From NCBI GenBank assembly GCA_964629475.1, contig CAZVQW010000024.1:1-38612 (forward strand): a stretch of 38,612 bases of DNA, read 5' to 3'. How positions within the stretch are numbered: the stretch's first letter is position 1; every line of letters begins with the position of its first letter. The notes below the pieces were generated by a model. The model made no database searches and was not told the origin of the DNA. It worked only from the letters and a program-made list of their open reading frames with translations. Source of the DNA: SMWD01 sp964629475 (lineage in GTDB: Bacteria > Pseudomonadota > Gammaproteobacteria > Steroidobacterales > GCA-2729495). The position numbers were made by a program, and so were the translations under genes. Below, piece after piece: positions 7,770 through 15,782 of this stretch.

Positions 7770-9287
7770 TTATTCGAACCTGATGCCTTGCGCCAGCCCC
7801 GGGTTCTCGGTGCCCCAATAAGTCGTACTGGTCTGTCGGCGCATGTACACCCTCCAGGCATCGGAACCGGATTCACGTCCGCCGCCGGTTTCTTTTTCGC
7901 CGCCGAACGCACCGCCGATTTCGGCGCCACTCGTGCCGATGTTGACGTTGGCGATACCGCAGTCGCTGCGTGATTTGAAGTAGTCGGCTTCGCGCAGGTC
8001 GGTCGTGAAGATTGCCGATGACAGACCCTGGCGAACGGCATTATGCAGATCGAGCGCGTGTTCCAGCGTGTCGTACGGCATGACATAGAGGATCGGTGCA
8101 AATGTTTCTTCCTGCACGATAGTGGTTTGTTCGGTGACCCGGACCAGTGCAGGTTGCACGTAATAAGCATTCGCACCGAGGTCTTCACGCACGCGGGAAC
8201 CGCCGGTCAGCACCGTGGCTTTTTGAGCGCGAGCCGACTCCAGGGCTTTCTGCATCCCAAGAAATGACTCGCGATCGATCAGCGGGCCGACGAGAGTGTT
8301 TTGTTCGAGTGGATCGCCAATACGTGATGTGCTGATCGTGTCATAGGCCGTTTGAAGTCGGGCGCATAATTCATCGATGATGCTCTCGTGCACGATTAGT
8401 CGCCGCGTTGACGTGCAGCGCTGACCGGCCGTGCCGACCGCCCCGAATACTATCGCCGGAATTGCCAGGTCCAGATCGGCGTGCGTGGATACGATCACGG
8501 CATTGTTGCCGCCGAGTTCCAAGAGGCTTTTGCCGAATCGTTCAGCGACCCGTGGCCCGACGATGTTGCCCATGCGGGTGCTGCCGGTCGCGCTGATGAG
8601 TGCGATCCGCGGATCGTCCGTCAGCTGTTGTCCGAGATCGGCCGCGCCGATCAGCACGGTACTGAGTCCGTCGGGGATATTGTCGAGCGTGCGACAGGCC
8701 TCGGCGAATATCGCCTGGCAGGCCAGCGCCGTCAGCGGTGTTTTCTCCGATGGTTTCCAGATGACGGGATCGCCGCAGACGATGGCCAGTGCGAAGTTCC
8801 AGCTCCAGACCGCCACCGGGAAGTTGAAAGCGCTGATGACACCGACCGGACCGAGCGGGCGCCAGGTTTCGGTCATCGTATGTTGCGGTCGTTCCGATGC
8901 AATCGTCAGTCCGTAGAGTTGCCGTGACAGGCCGACCGCGAAGTCGCAGATGTCGATCATCTCCTGGACCTCGCCGCGGCCTTCCTCGAGGATCTTTCCG
9001 CATTCGACTGTTACGAGCCTGGCCAGTTCTTCCTTGTGATCGCGCAGCGCCTGACCGAGGCGGCGAATCAGTTCGCCTCGTTGTGGTGCGGGCACCGATT
9101 GCCAGATGGCAAAGGCATCCATCGCCCGGCCGATCGCGGCATCGGCCGCGGCCTGTGTGTCGGTATTAACCGTCGCAATGATCGTGCCGTCGATCGGTGA
9201 ACGAACTTCCAGCGCCGGGCCGCCACGACCGTTGAGATCGACACCGAGTGATTCAAGCCACTGACTAGTGGTTCGAGGATGCGTCAT
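7770..9287 (-). CDS. amaB: Alpha-aminoadipate semialdehyde / piperideine-6-carboxylate dehydrogenase (ALDH7 family)
   Basis: NAD(P)-dependent oxidation of L-2-aminoadipate 6-semialdehyde to 2-aminoadipate in lysine catabolism. The sequence follows the antiquitin (ALDH7A1) pattern along its full length: SAFNFPVAVWSWN, ELGGNNAVIV with general base Glu257, GTAGQRCTSTRR with nucleophile Cys291, ETFAPILYVM, and the ALDH7 hallmark SGAEIGGAFGGEKETGGGRE near the C-terminus, ending LAQGIRFE. Length 505 aa is normal. The start overlaps the end of the upstream saccharopine dehydrogenase-like gene by 23 bases, so the two are co-transcribed and probably translationally coupled. Together they make and then oxidise the same semialdehyde. 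Symbol by family (amaB/pcd); the reaction is inferred. Confidence 0.9.
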   Translation of the reverse strand: MTHPRTTSQWLESLGVDLNGRGGPALEVRSPIDGTIIATVNTDTQAAADAAIGRAMDAFAIWQSVPAPQRGELIRRLGQALRDHKEELARLVTVECGKILEEGRGEVQEMIDICDFAVGLSRQLYGLTIASERPQHTMTETWRPLGPVGVISAFNFPVAVWSWNFALAIVCGDPVIWKPSEKTPLTALACQAIFAEACRTLDNIPDGLSTVLIGAADLGQQLTDDPRIALISATGSTRMGNIVGPRVAERFGKSLLELGGNNAVIVSTHADLDLAIPAIVFGAVGTAGQRCTSTRRLIVHESIIDELCARLQTAYDTISTSRIGDPLEQNTLVGPLIDRESFLGMQKALESARAQKATVLTGGSRVREDLGANAYYVQPALVRVTEQTTIVQEETFAPILYVMPYDTLEHALDLHNAVRQGLSSAIFTTDLREADYFKSRSDCGIANVNIGTSGAEIGGAFGGEKETGGGRESGSDAWRVYMRRQTSTTYWGTENPGLAQGIRFE

Positions 9288-10383
9288 ACCATTGACTCAG
9301 TGTTGGATGGTTCTCGGCATATAACTGGCCGGTCGAAGTTTTAAGAAACAGGTCAAGTTGTATTTCTTCTTGTTTAACAAAGCCTTTTTGTGGTAGCAGC
9401 TGTTCACTGACCAGTTCGACGACAGCGACGATCGAGGCAGCCGTCGTCCAGGTTATTGCGGTGCGAATACGCCCGGCGATCTCCATCGGCCAGTAATCGG
9501 CGACGATTTCCCGGGTCTGCAGTCGCCCGTTCACTGCACCCTGCACCGATGCGTGAATGAGTACGCGATCCTGGTCATCGGGCGGCAATGCATCGGCAAG
9601 CAAGCGCACGAGCGCATCGGGAATGTTGCGGAAACGCAGCTCTTCGAGCAACAGGCGCATGCAGTTTAAATGTCCGGCGTAGCGAATGCTCTTGTAGTTC
9701 AGTGACTCGACACGCCCGGCATAGGTATCGGTCATCGTGCCGAGCCCGCCGGAGGTCGTGAACGCCTCGAATTCCTCGCCGAAGATGCGCAGAATCTCCG
9801 GGTTGCGCAGCGGTGGAATGATCCGTGCTTCGCCGTTCACGATCGCCTCGCAATCGGCGATGTATTCATGGACAAGTCCGTGCAGGGACCAGTTGCCGGC
9901 ATAACCGAGTTGCCCGATCGGGTTCTGCGGCAACGCACCGACCCGCAGGCGGATGTGCCGCAGGCCGTCTGCATCGAATCGTTTGGCAATCGCCGCGCCC
10001 AGGATGCCGATAAAGCCCGGCGCCAGGCCATTCTGCGGAATCATCACGTGCGTTGCATCGACGGCCAGCTTGCGAATTGCCTTGGTCGTCTGCACGTCTT
10101 CGGTCGGATCGAAGTAATGCAGCCCGACGGCATGCGCTGCTTTGGCGACATCGAGTGTCTGCTGATAGGGCAGGCAGGAGATCACGGCATCCTGATCGGC
10201 CATGACTTCCCTGAGTAGGTTCGAATCGGACAGGTCGCGGGTCAGTATCTCGATATCCTTTGGATGGTCCAGACCTTGTCGAAGGTCGACACCACGAACC
10301 GTGACGCCGAGATCACGCAGCATCGCGGCTACGAGGCTACCGACACCACCGAGACCGAGAACGACGATTCGTTCGAACTTCAT
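9265..10383 (-). CDS. Saccharopine dehydrogenase family protein
   Basis: Expected to oxidise saccharopine to glutamate and aminoadipate semialdehyde, or to act on a related amino acid conjugate. A Rossmann NAD(P)-binding start (MKFERIVVLGLGGVGSLVAA) is followed by the family's AVISCLPYQQTLDVAKAA and HYFDPTED. After that come IPQNGLAPGFIGILG and a C-terminal substrate domain (TMTDTYAGRVESLNYKSIRY). The ATG at 10383 was chosen because the GTG at 10419 only adds 12 residues with no resemblance to the fold. Length 372 aa. First gene of the two-gene operon with the ALDH7 enzyme. A lysine-ketoglutarate reductase partner is not visible in the window. Confidence 0.85.
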   Translation of the reverse strand: MKFERIVVLGLGGVGSLVAAMLRDLGVTVRGVDLRQGLDHPKDIEILTRDLSDSNLLREVMADQDAVISCLPYQQTLDVAKAAHAVGLHYFDPTEDVQTTKAIRKLAVDATHVMIPQNGLAPGFIGILGAAIAKRFDADGLRHIRLRVGALPQNPIGQLGYAGNWSLHGLVHEYIADCEAIVNGEARIIPPLRNPEILRIFGEEFEAFTTSGGLGTMTDTYAGRVESLNYKSIRYAGHLNCMRLLLEELRFRNIPDALVRLLADALPPDDQDRVLIHASVQGAVNGRLQTREIVADYWPMEIAGRIRTAITWTTAASIVAVVELVSEQLLPQKGFVKQEEIQLDLFLKTSTGQLYAENHPTLSQWYDASSNH

Positions 10384-10458
10384 GGTCAGATAATGGCACA
10401 AACACGGAGTCTTCGGCACCCGCCAATTACGGAACTTTCCCCCCGGACACTCATGGGT

Positions 10459-10489
10459 TTGACGCCTGAGATCCGTTGCTGGGCGTCAA
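10459..10489. promoter_or_regulatory. Inverted repeat upstream of the lysine-catabolic operon
   Basis: TTGACGCC (10459-10466) and GGCGTCAA (10482-10489) are exact inverted copies with a 15-base spacer. They lie about 75 bases upstream of the saccharopine dehydrogenase start and 20 bases past the vapC stop. The repeat could be an operator or a weak transcript-end hairpin for vapBC; no U-tract follows on either strand. Confidence 0.35.
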
Positions 10490-10508
10490 CATACTTAACA
10501 CCGGCACC

Positions 10509-10910
10509 TTAACGGACCCAGTTTTCTACCCGCAATCCGGGGACACGTTTGAATTCTCGTAGATTATTCGTCACGAGTATCAAGCCACGCGATCGAGCGT
10601 GCCCGGCTATCATTAAGTCATATGGCCCTATTATTTTGCCCGATTTTTCCAGTTCAACCCTGATCTGACCGAAATGCATTGCCGCCTCACTGTCAAAAGA
10701 GACCACATCCAATCGGGCAGCCAACGATTCGATGTCCGCGAGATTACGGTCTGGTTGAGACGATTTCTCAGCGCCGTAAATGAGTTCACCCAGCGATACT
10801 GTTGACATCGCAAGAAATTCTGCATGCTCCTTAAAAGCTTCTCTGACTTTTTTTGGGCGGTTCTTGATCGTGTAGATCAATATGTTGGTATCCAACATAT
10901 ATTTGATCAT
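10509..10910 (-). CDS. vapC: VapC-type PIN-domain toxin
   Basis: Ribonuclease toxin of a type II toxin-antitoxin pair. The PIN acidic residues are visible: Asp7 in MLDTNILIY, Glu42 in SLGELIYGAE, and Asp98 in GPYDLMIAGHA, with the late LVTNNLREF strand. Length 133 aa is typical for VapC. Its start overlaps the stop of vapB by one base. It is expected to be held inactive by the upstream antitoxin. The RNA target cannot be read from sequence. Confidence 0.92.
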   Translation of the reverse strand: MIKYMLDTNILIYTIKNRPKKVREAFKEHAEFLAMSTVSLGELIYGAEKSSQPDRNLADIESLAARLDVVSFDSEAAMHFGQIRVELEKSGKIIGPYDLMIAGHARSRGLILVTNNLREFKRVPGLRVENWVR

Positions 10911-11140
10911 TACAGTGATTCCCGCTCCTGATGATCAGGTTGCTCGCGCTGAGGCATGAAGTCTTCGGAAACACCTTTGCGGTCAAACCATACATCCCAG
11001 CTCTCTCCGGCCGGAGTGATAAGTCTGGCCCTGCCCAATTTGACGATATCTACCTTTTTGACGCTGTCCGGAAGCGCAACAGGTTTCGGTAACCTGACAG
11101 CCTGACTTTTATTGTTTCTGAATACCGTTGACTGAGTCAT
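10910..11140 (-). CDS. vapB: VapB-type antitoxin
   Basis: AbrB/SpoVT-like antitoxin (swapped-hairpin DNA-binding fold). The N-terminus STVFRNNKSQAVRLPKPVAL is the family signature. The C-terminal tail (WDVWFDRKGV and a hydrophilic end) would bind VapC. 76 aa, the usual size. It precedes vapC and shares its transcript. Repeated GTATATG half-sites in the promoter are consistent with autoregulation by the VapBC complex. Confidence 0.92.
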   Translation of the reverse strand: MTQSTVFRNNKSQAVRLPKPVALPDSVKKVDIVKLGRARLITPAGESWDVWFDRKGVSEDFMPQREQPDHQERESL

Positions 11141-11149
11141 GATTTCCTC

Positions 11150-11212
11150 GGCATATACAAAATGTATATACCTAGTTTATCTGTGTATTAGTATATGTCA
11201 ATCGTATATGCC
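11150..11212 (-). promoter_or_regulatory. vapBC promoter and operator
   Basis: Four copies of one half-site appear: GGCATATAC (11150-11158), GTATATACC (11164-11172), GTATATGTC (11191-11199) and GTATATGCC (11204-11212). The first two form an inverted repeat with one mismatch around a 5-base centre. Reading the minus strand, a perfect -35 TTGACA lies at 11196-11201 and TAAACT at 11174-11179 fits a -10 with 16-base spacing. The half-sites overlap the -35 and lie just downstream of the -10, a layout suited to repression. Confidence 0.7.
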
Positions 11213-11430
11213 TATAATCCTGATGAGATATTCTCATTTCACTCGAGAGGCGGGTATGAATTCAAACCTCATAATTCACCATGTAACCGAGAAATGTGAC
11301 ATCGCACCCTGAATAGTGGCTGGAAACCGCTCTTTGATATTATGTTAAATAGAACACGCTCAGTCTTGAGGTTCAGGTATTGTAAACAGGCAAATAATAT
11401 TCAAACCAATAAATTTAAGGGGATAATGAG
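11213..11430 (+). other. Intergenic region upstream of the GDSL esterase gene
   Basis: AT-rich, no gene supported. The downstream gene has a clear ribosome binding site (TTTAAGGGG ending 9 bases before its first ATG). Confidence 0.5.
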
Positions 11431-12393
11431 ATGATGCAACTGATCATGAACTCCGTACGATTACGGGGTTTGGGACTTTTTATCGTTTCGCTGTTTCTGA
11501 CTGTTTCAGCCTCAGCGGCGACACCGTCCCAGCTTTATATTTTCGGCGACAGCCTCTCTGATACCGGCAACGTTACGCTGGTGAACGGGTTACCGCTCGC
11601 ACCGTATTTTCCGGGCCACTTTTCGAATGGCACTGTATGGGTAGAGACACTGGCGGCTAACCTTGGCCTCAGCGCAAACCCGTCGTTGGCCGGCGGCACC
11701 AATTTCGCATTTGGCGGCGCGGCCACGGGCGCACCGCCTTCGATTTCTACGCCGACTTCGTCCCCGACACTCCTCGAACAGTCCGGGATGTTTATGGTGG
11801 CAGCCGGCGGGGTCGCGGATCCGAATGCACTGTATGTGGTCTTCGGTGGCGGCAACGATGTACGTGGCGGTGATGTGACCGGTTCGGCCGCCAATATCGC
11901 CACCGTGATTTCGACACTGGCGGGCGCCGGTGCGCAGAACTTCCTGGTACCAAATCTGCCGGATATCGGTCTGACACCGGAAGCGATTGCAGGTGGCCCC
12001 GGCGCACAGGCGGGTGCGACGTTCTTGTCCACCACGTTCAACGCCCAGCTGGCAGGCGAGGTCGCTAACCTCGAGACTACATTGGGAGTCAATATCATTG
12101 ATTTGGATATTTTCTCGATCACGAACGACATGATTGCCAATCCGGCTACCTACGGACTTACGAATGTCGATACGGCCTGCTATGACGGCGCTGTTGGCGT
12201 CGGTGGTCCGGGCAACGTCTGTGCTAACCCGGACGAGCACATCTTCTGGGACGGCATTCATCCGACGACCACGACCCACGCGATGATCGGCGACCTGGCG
12301 ACAGCCGCTGTCGTGCCGGTTCCGGCCGCTATCTGGTTGTTCGGCTCGGCGCTGGGTCTGCTGGGCTGGAGGCGCCGATCGATGAGGGTGTAA
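11431..12393 (+). CDS. SGNH/GDSL hydrolase with PEP-CTERM type (VPxPA) sorting tail
   Basis: Secreted esterase/lipase of the GDSL family. A Sec signal (to about residue 30, SASAA) is followed by block I LYIFGDSLSDTGN with nucleophile Ser41, and the block III-like VFGGGNDVRGG. Block V DGIHPTTTTH supplies Asp274 and His277. The C-terminus (295-320) is VPVPAAIWLFGSALGLLGW followed by Arg-Arg-Arg. That is motif, hydrophobic helix and basic end: an exosortase-recognised tail of the PEP-CTERM/VPLPA-CTERM kind. The enzyme is thus probably processed at the inner membrane and released to the surface or matrix. Substrate unknown. Nearly the same tail ends the protein at 18895-19692. A hairpin lies downstream before a convergent gene. 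Confidence 0.9.
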   Translation: MMQLIMNSVRLRGLGLFIVSLFLTVSASAATPSQLYIFGDSLSDTGNVTLVNGLPLAPYFPGHFSNGTVWVETLAANLGLSANPSLAGGTNFAFGGAATGAPPSISTPTSSPTLLEQSGMFMVAAGGVADPNALYVVFGGGNDVRGGDVTGSAANIATVISTLAGAGAQNFLVPNLPDIGLTPEAIAGGPGAQAGATFLSTTFNAQLAGEVANLETTLGVNIIDLDIFSITNDMIANPATYGLTNVDTACYDGAVGVGGPGNVCANPDEHIFWDGIHPTTTTHAMIGDLATAAVVPVPAAIWLFGSALGLLGWRRRSMRV

Positions 12394-12446
12394 TCTACTC
12401 TGAGCGTTGCAGGCGGACTTCGTAAAACACCGTCTGTATTAATCTT

Positions 12447-12481
12447 TTGGCCGGGTCGTGCACACAGCATGACCCGGCCAA
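12447..12481. terminator. Hairpin between convergent genes
   Basis: TTGGCCGGGTCGTGC and GCATGACCCGGCCAA form a 15-bp stem with one G-U pair and a 5-base loop. There is no good U-tract on either side (AAATTCG forward), so it may be a weak or non-canonical transcription end shared by the GDSL gene and the ASH-repeat gene. Confidence 0.6.
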
Positions 12482-12518
12482 ATTCGTTTAAGACCCCGGG
12501 CTAAAGCGAGAACGAAAT

Positions 12519-15500
12519 TTATTTCTGGTGATACCGCCGTCGCCAATTCATGGTGATCAGTATCAACAGTGCCAGCAATGTCACGGGCCGGATTGCCGAG
12601 CTGCCGAACAGAGCGGAATCGGCGCCCTCCGGTTCCAGGCTGATAACACCGGTACCGAGTGCAACACCGTTACCGCTGACGTTGAATATCAGCACCGGTT
12701 CGTCCGGATCGTCGGATGGGATGTCGAAACTGTCATCGTAGGCGCTGACCGAACTCGGCAGGAAACGTACCTCGATGGAGCAACTGGGTGACGGATCGGC
12801 ACTGGCTGCCGGTGCGATAATCTGCCCCGAGCACGTATCGTTCACAATGCTGAAGGGTTCCGCCAGGGTCTCTGCCTGCGCGATCATACCGATCTGGAGA
12901 TTGGCGTTGCCGTCATTCATGATCGTGATGACCCTGTCCCAGTCCGTGGCTTCGACGACATCGCCATACGGCGTCATCAAATCATCCTTGGGAGGAATTT
13001 CATCGGCAACGGAAATATCCGGTGCCGGGCCGGGTGCGCCGGTGCCGTCGACGGTGACCGTTACGATTGCACTATTCGGGTCGTTCGATGGAATATCGAC
13101 GCTTCCGTTGAACGCGCCGGTTGTGGGCGGCGCGAACTGAACCTTGAACGTGCAATTGGCGGCTGGGGCAAGTGCCTGGTTTGAACACAAATCATCGATA
13201 AGGCCGAACGGTGCTCCTGGCTGTGTGATCTGACCAATGTCCAGGTTCGCCGTACCGTTATTTGTGATCGTAACTGTCTCGTCGGCTACCATAGTTTCGA
13301 TAACGTCACCGAACGGCACGGAGTCTGTGACGCCAATTTCCGGGACTGGAGTAGGGGTGCCCGTACCGCTGATGTCCACCGTTTCCGTTGGCGTAATAGT
13401 GTCGTTTGACGGAATATCGACACTCCCGTTGAATACGCCGGTTGTGGGCGGTGCGAACTGGACCTTGAATGTGCACATGGCGGCTAGCGCCAGTGTCTGG
13501 ATTGAGCACAAATCATCAAACAGGCTAAATGACGCGCCTGTCAGCGTGATCTGGTCAATGTCCAGATTCGCCGTGCCGTTATTTGTGACCGTAACCGTCG
13601 CATTGGCTGTCGTCATTTCGATAACGTCACCGAAAGGTATTTCTCGGTCATCATCGGGCGGAATGGAATCTGTGACCACGATTTCCGGGACCGGGGTAGG
13701 GGCACCGGTCCCGATGACGTTTACCGTTGCTGTCGGTTTATCTAAGTCATTTGACGGAATATCAAAACTGCTTTGCTCCAAGCCGATCCCGGCCGGGGTA
13801 AACTGTACTGTCAATGTGCAATTAGCGGCTGGGGCAAGTGTCTGGTTTGAACACAGATCATTGGTAAGGCCGAATGGTGCGCCTGGCTGTGTGATCTGAC
13901 CAATGTCCAGGTTCGCCGTGCCGCTGCTCGTAACCGTTACCGTCTGGTTATCCGTCGTAAATTCGATTACGGAGCCGAAATTTATCGTGTCGGTGACGGA
14001 GATTTTTGCTACCAATGCCGCAGTTCCCGTCCCGCTGACACTGACCGTTGCAGTTGGCGTAACCAGATCGTTTGACGGGATGTCGAAACTGTCGTTGCTT
14101 GCAATGGTCGATGTTGGTGAGAATCTAACTGTTATCGTGCAACCCTCAGCAGGAAGCAGAGTAGCTAATGAGCAGTTATCGGTCAGAATGCTGAACGGTA
14201 AATTCGGCTGCGTGACGGTGCCGAGTATCAGGTCTGCATCACCAGTGTTTGTCACCGTAACATCCTGATCCGTATCTGTCATGACGGTTACGTCGCCAAA
14301 ATCTACCGAGGCTGTGACCGTGATAACCGGTGTAACCCCTGTACCGTTAATGTTCACCGCTACGGTTGGGGTATCCGGATCGTTTGACGGGATGTCGACG
14401 GTGTCGGAGAACATGCCGGTCGCAGACGGCGCAAACCGGACCGTTAACGTGCACATGGCGGCTGGGGCCAGCAACTGGTTTGAACACGTATCATTCAGCA
14501 CACTAAATGGCGCGGCCGGTTGCGCGATCTGGTCAATATTCAGGTCCGCGGTGCCGATGTTGGTGACTGTTATGGTTTCATCGACCGTCGTCGCTACGGC
14601 GACATCATCAAATGGGATCTGCAGATCAGTCGAGGGTGAGACCGAGTCAGATACCGAAATCTCGGGAGCTACGCCGGTACCGTCAACGTCCACAGTGACC
14701 AGGTTGTCGATCGGGTCGTTCGACGGGATGTCGAAGCTGCTGCTCTCCGCACCAGTCGCTGAAGGTGCGAAGCGGACCGTCAAAGTGCAATTGGCGGCTG
14801 GGGCCAGTGTCTGGTTTGAACATAAATCACTCAGCACACTAAACGGTGGGGCCGGTTGCGTAATTTGGCCAAGCACGAGGTCCGCGTCGCCATCGTTGGT
14901 GACCGTGACTGTCTCATCGACAGACATCCCTGTGTTGACATTGCCGAATGGAATCTGCAAATCATCGACAAGTACAATCGAATCCGTCACTGTGATGTCA
15001 GGTACTGGTACGACGGAATTCAGGGTCGCAAAGACCATCGAATTGTTCGCCGTCTGGCCGATGAAGTCCGCGGTGAAAGACGTAAATGTCGGATCCCAGT
15101 CGATCGTCAGGCGATAGCGTTGCATGTCGAGCGTCAGGATCGGGATCAATGCACACAATGGACCCTGGCAACTGGTCACGATTTCCGTAAATGTCGCGAA
15201 ATCGACGGCTGTAGCAGGTGCGATGTCGATTTCAAAGACCGCAACGCCATTGCCGTCTATCGGCACGGTTCCGGGTGAGGGTGCGAAGGTGATCATGCTG
15301 GCGCCTTCGGCGACTATATCTGTCTGATTCGCTGTACCCCCGCTGATCACAAGCGACAGGTTGGGAAAAAATGCGTTACCGCCATCGATCGCCAGTTGCG
15401 TGTTTCCGGCGCTCAGTGTCAGGTCCAGTGTGCTCGGCGTGGCTACCGGATACAGTGTTCCCAACGGACAGGGGGGTACATCTTTCGGGTCGATGAAGTC

Positions 15501-15770
15501 CTGTTTGCATATGGTCGTGTTAGCCACAGCCTCCACGCCGGTCGGGGTCGGAGTGACTACAATCGCCCGGCTCGCAGGTGGCGTGCCGCCGAAGAACGAG
15601 CCATCTGGTGTCAGTGGTGGGTCGAAGGTTGCACTGTAGATGTCGAACAGTCCATTGGGAGGAGTTGTATCGATCGCATAGTCAGTGGCTGTGGCCGTCG
15701 TTGCCGTAATAATCAGCGCGGCTGCCAGAAACAGTGTCAGGAATTGTTGCCCATGTTTCATTCTTTTCAT
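12519..15770 (-). CDS. Exported protein with seven ASH (choice-of-anchor D) repeats and a unique N-terminal module
   Basis: Large exported surface-type protein of unknown function. A signal peptide spans about 1-29. Residues 43-252 form a module with DIYSATFDPPLTP, FFGGTPP, FATFTEIVTSCQGPLCALIP and LDMQRYRLTI. The same module forms the mature part of the protein at 18895-19692. Seven immunoglobulin-like ASPM-SPD-2-Hydin repeats follow (257-368, 369-480, 481-587, 588-694, 695-809, 810-916, 917-1037). Each has FGDV, VTVTNxGxADLxIGQI, a cysteine pair (DLCSNQ and ANCT type) and SFDIPSNDP. The end (1038-1083) has a hydrophobic helix VTLLALLILITM and Arg-Arg-Arg, but lacks the VPxPAA motif. It lies 12 bases after the TonB-dependent receptor stop, so it is the second gene of that operon. 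Most likely an adhesion or binding scaffold; the ligand is unknown. Confidence 0.85.
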   Translation of the reverse strand: MKRMKHGQQFLTLFLAAALIITATTATATDYAIDTTPPNGLFDIYSATFDPPLTPDGSFFGGTPPASRAIVVTPTPTGVEAVANTTICKQDFIDPKDVPPCPLGTLYPVATPSTLDLTLSAGNTQLAIDGGNAFFPNLSLVISGGTANQTDIVAEGASMITFAPSPGTVPIDGNGVAVFEIDIAPATAVDFATFTEIVTSCQGPLCALIPILTLDMQRYRLTIDWDPTFTSFTADFIGQTANNSMVFATLNSVVPVPDITVTDSIVLVDDLQIPFGNVNTGMSVDETVTVTNDGDADLVLGQITQPAPPFSVLSDLCSNQTLAPAANCTLTVRFAPSATGAESSSFDIPSNDPIDNLVTVDVDGTGVAPEISVSDSVSPSTDLQIPFDDVAVATTVDETITVTNIGTADLNIDQIAQPAAPFSVLNDTCSNQLLAPAAMCTLTVRFAPSATGMFSDTVDIPSNDPDTPTVAVNINGTGVTPVITVTASVDFGDVTVMTDTDQDVTVTNTGDADLILGTVTQPNLPFSILTDNCSLATLLPAEGCTITVRFSPTSTIASNDSFDIPSNDLVTPTATVSVSGTGTAALVAKISVTDTINFGSVIEFTTDNQTVTVTSSGTANLDIGQITQPGAPFGLTNDLCSNQTLAPAANCTLTVQFTPAGIGLEQSSFDIPSNDLDKPTATVNVIGTGAPTPVPEIVVTDSIPPDDDREIPFGDVIEMTTANATVTVTNNGTANLDIDQITLTGASFSLFDDLCSIQTLALAAMCTFKVQFAPPTTGVFNGSVDIPSNDTITPTETVDISGTGTPTPVPEIGVTDSVPFGDVIETMVADETVTITNNGTANLDIGQITQPGAPFGLIDDLCSNQALAPAANCTFKVQFAPPTTGAFNGSVDIPSNDPNSAIVTVTVDGTGAPGPAPDISVADEIPPKDDLMTPYGDVVEATDWDRVITIMNDGNANLQIGMIAQAETLAEPFSIVNDTCSGQIIAPAASADPSPSCSIEVRFLPSSVSAYDDSFDIPSDDPDEPVLIFNVSGNGVALGTGVISLEPEGADSALFGSSAIRPVTLLALLILITMNWRRRYHQK
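12660..15002 (-). repeat. Seven tandem ASH-domain coding repeats
   Basis: The seven repeats are coded in units of 321-363 bases. Two length classes alternate: 107 residues (repeats 3, 4 and 6) and 112-121 residues (1, 2, 5 and 7). Most of the difference is an insert of about five residues ahead of the FGDV strand (DDLQI type). Repeats 5 and 6 share FKVQFAPPTTG and FNGSVDIPSND nearly unchanged, which points to a recent duplication. Confidence 0.88.
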
Positions 15771-15782
15771 TCTTTTTCTCTA

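Noticed and set aside
13237..15117. Long open frames on the plus strand opposite the ASH-repeat gene (13237-13899, 14281-15117)
   Set aside because: They are shadows of the repeat coding sequence; repeated composition keeps them open and they lack start signals and family features.
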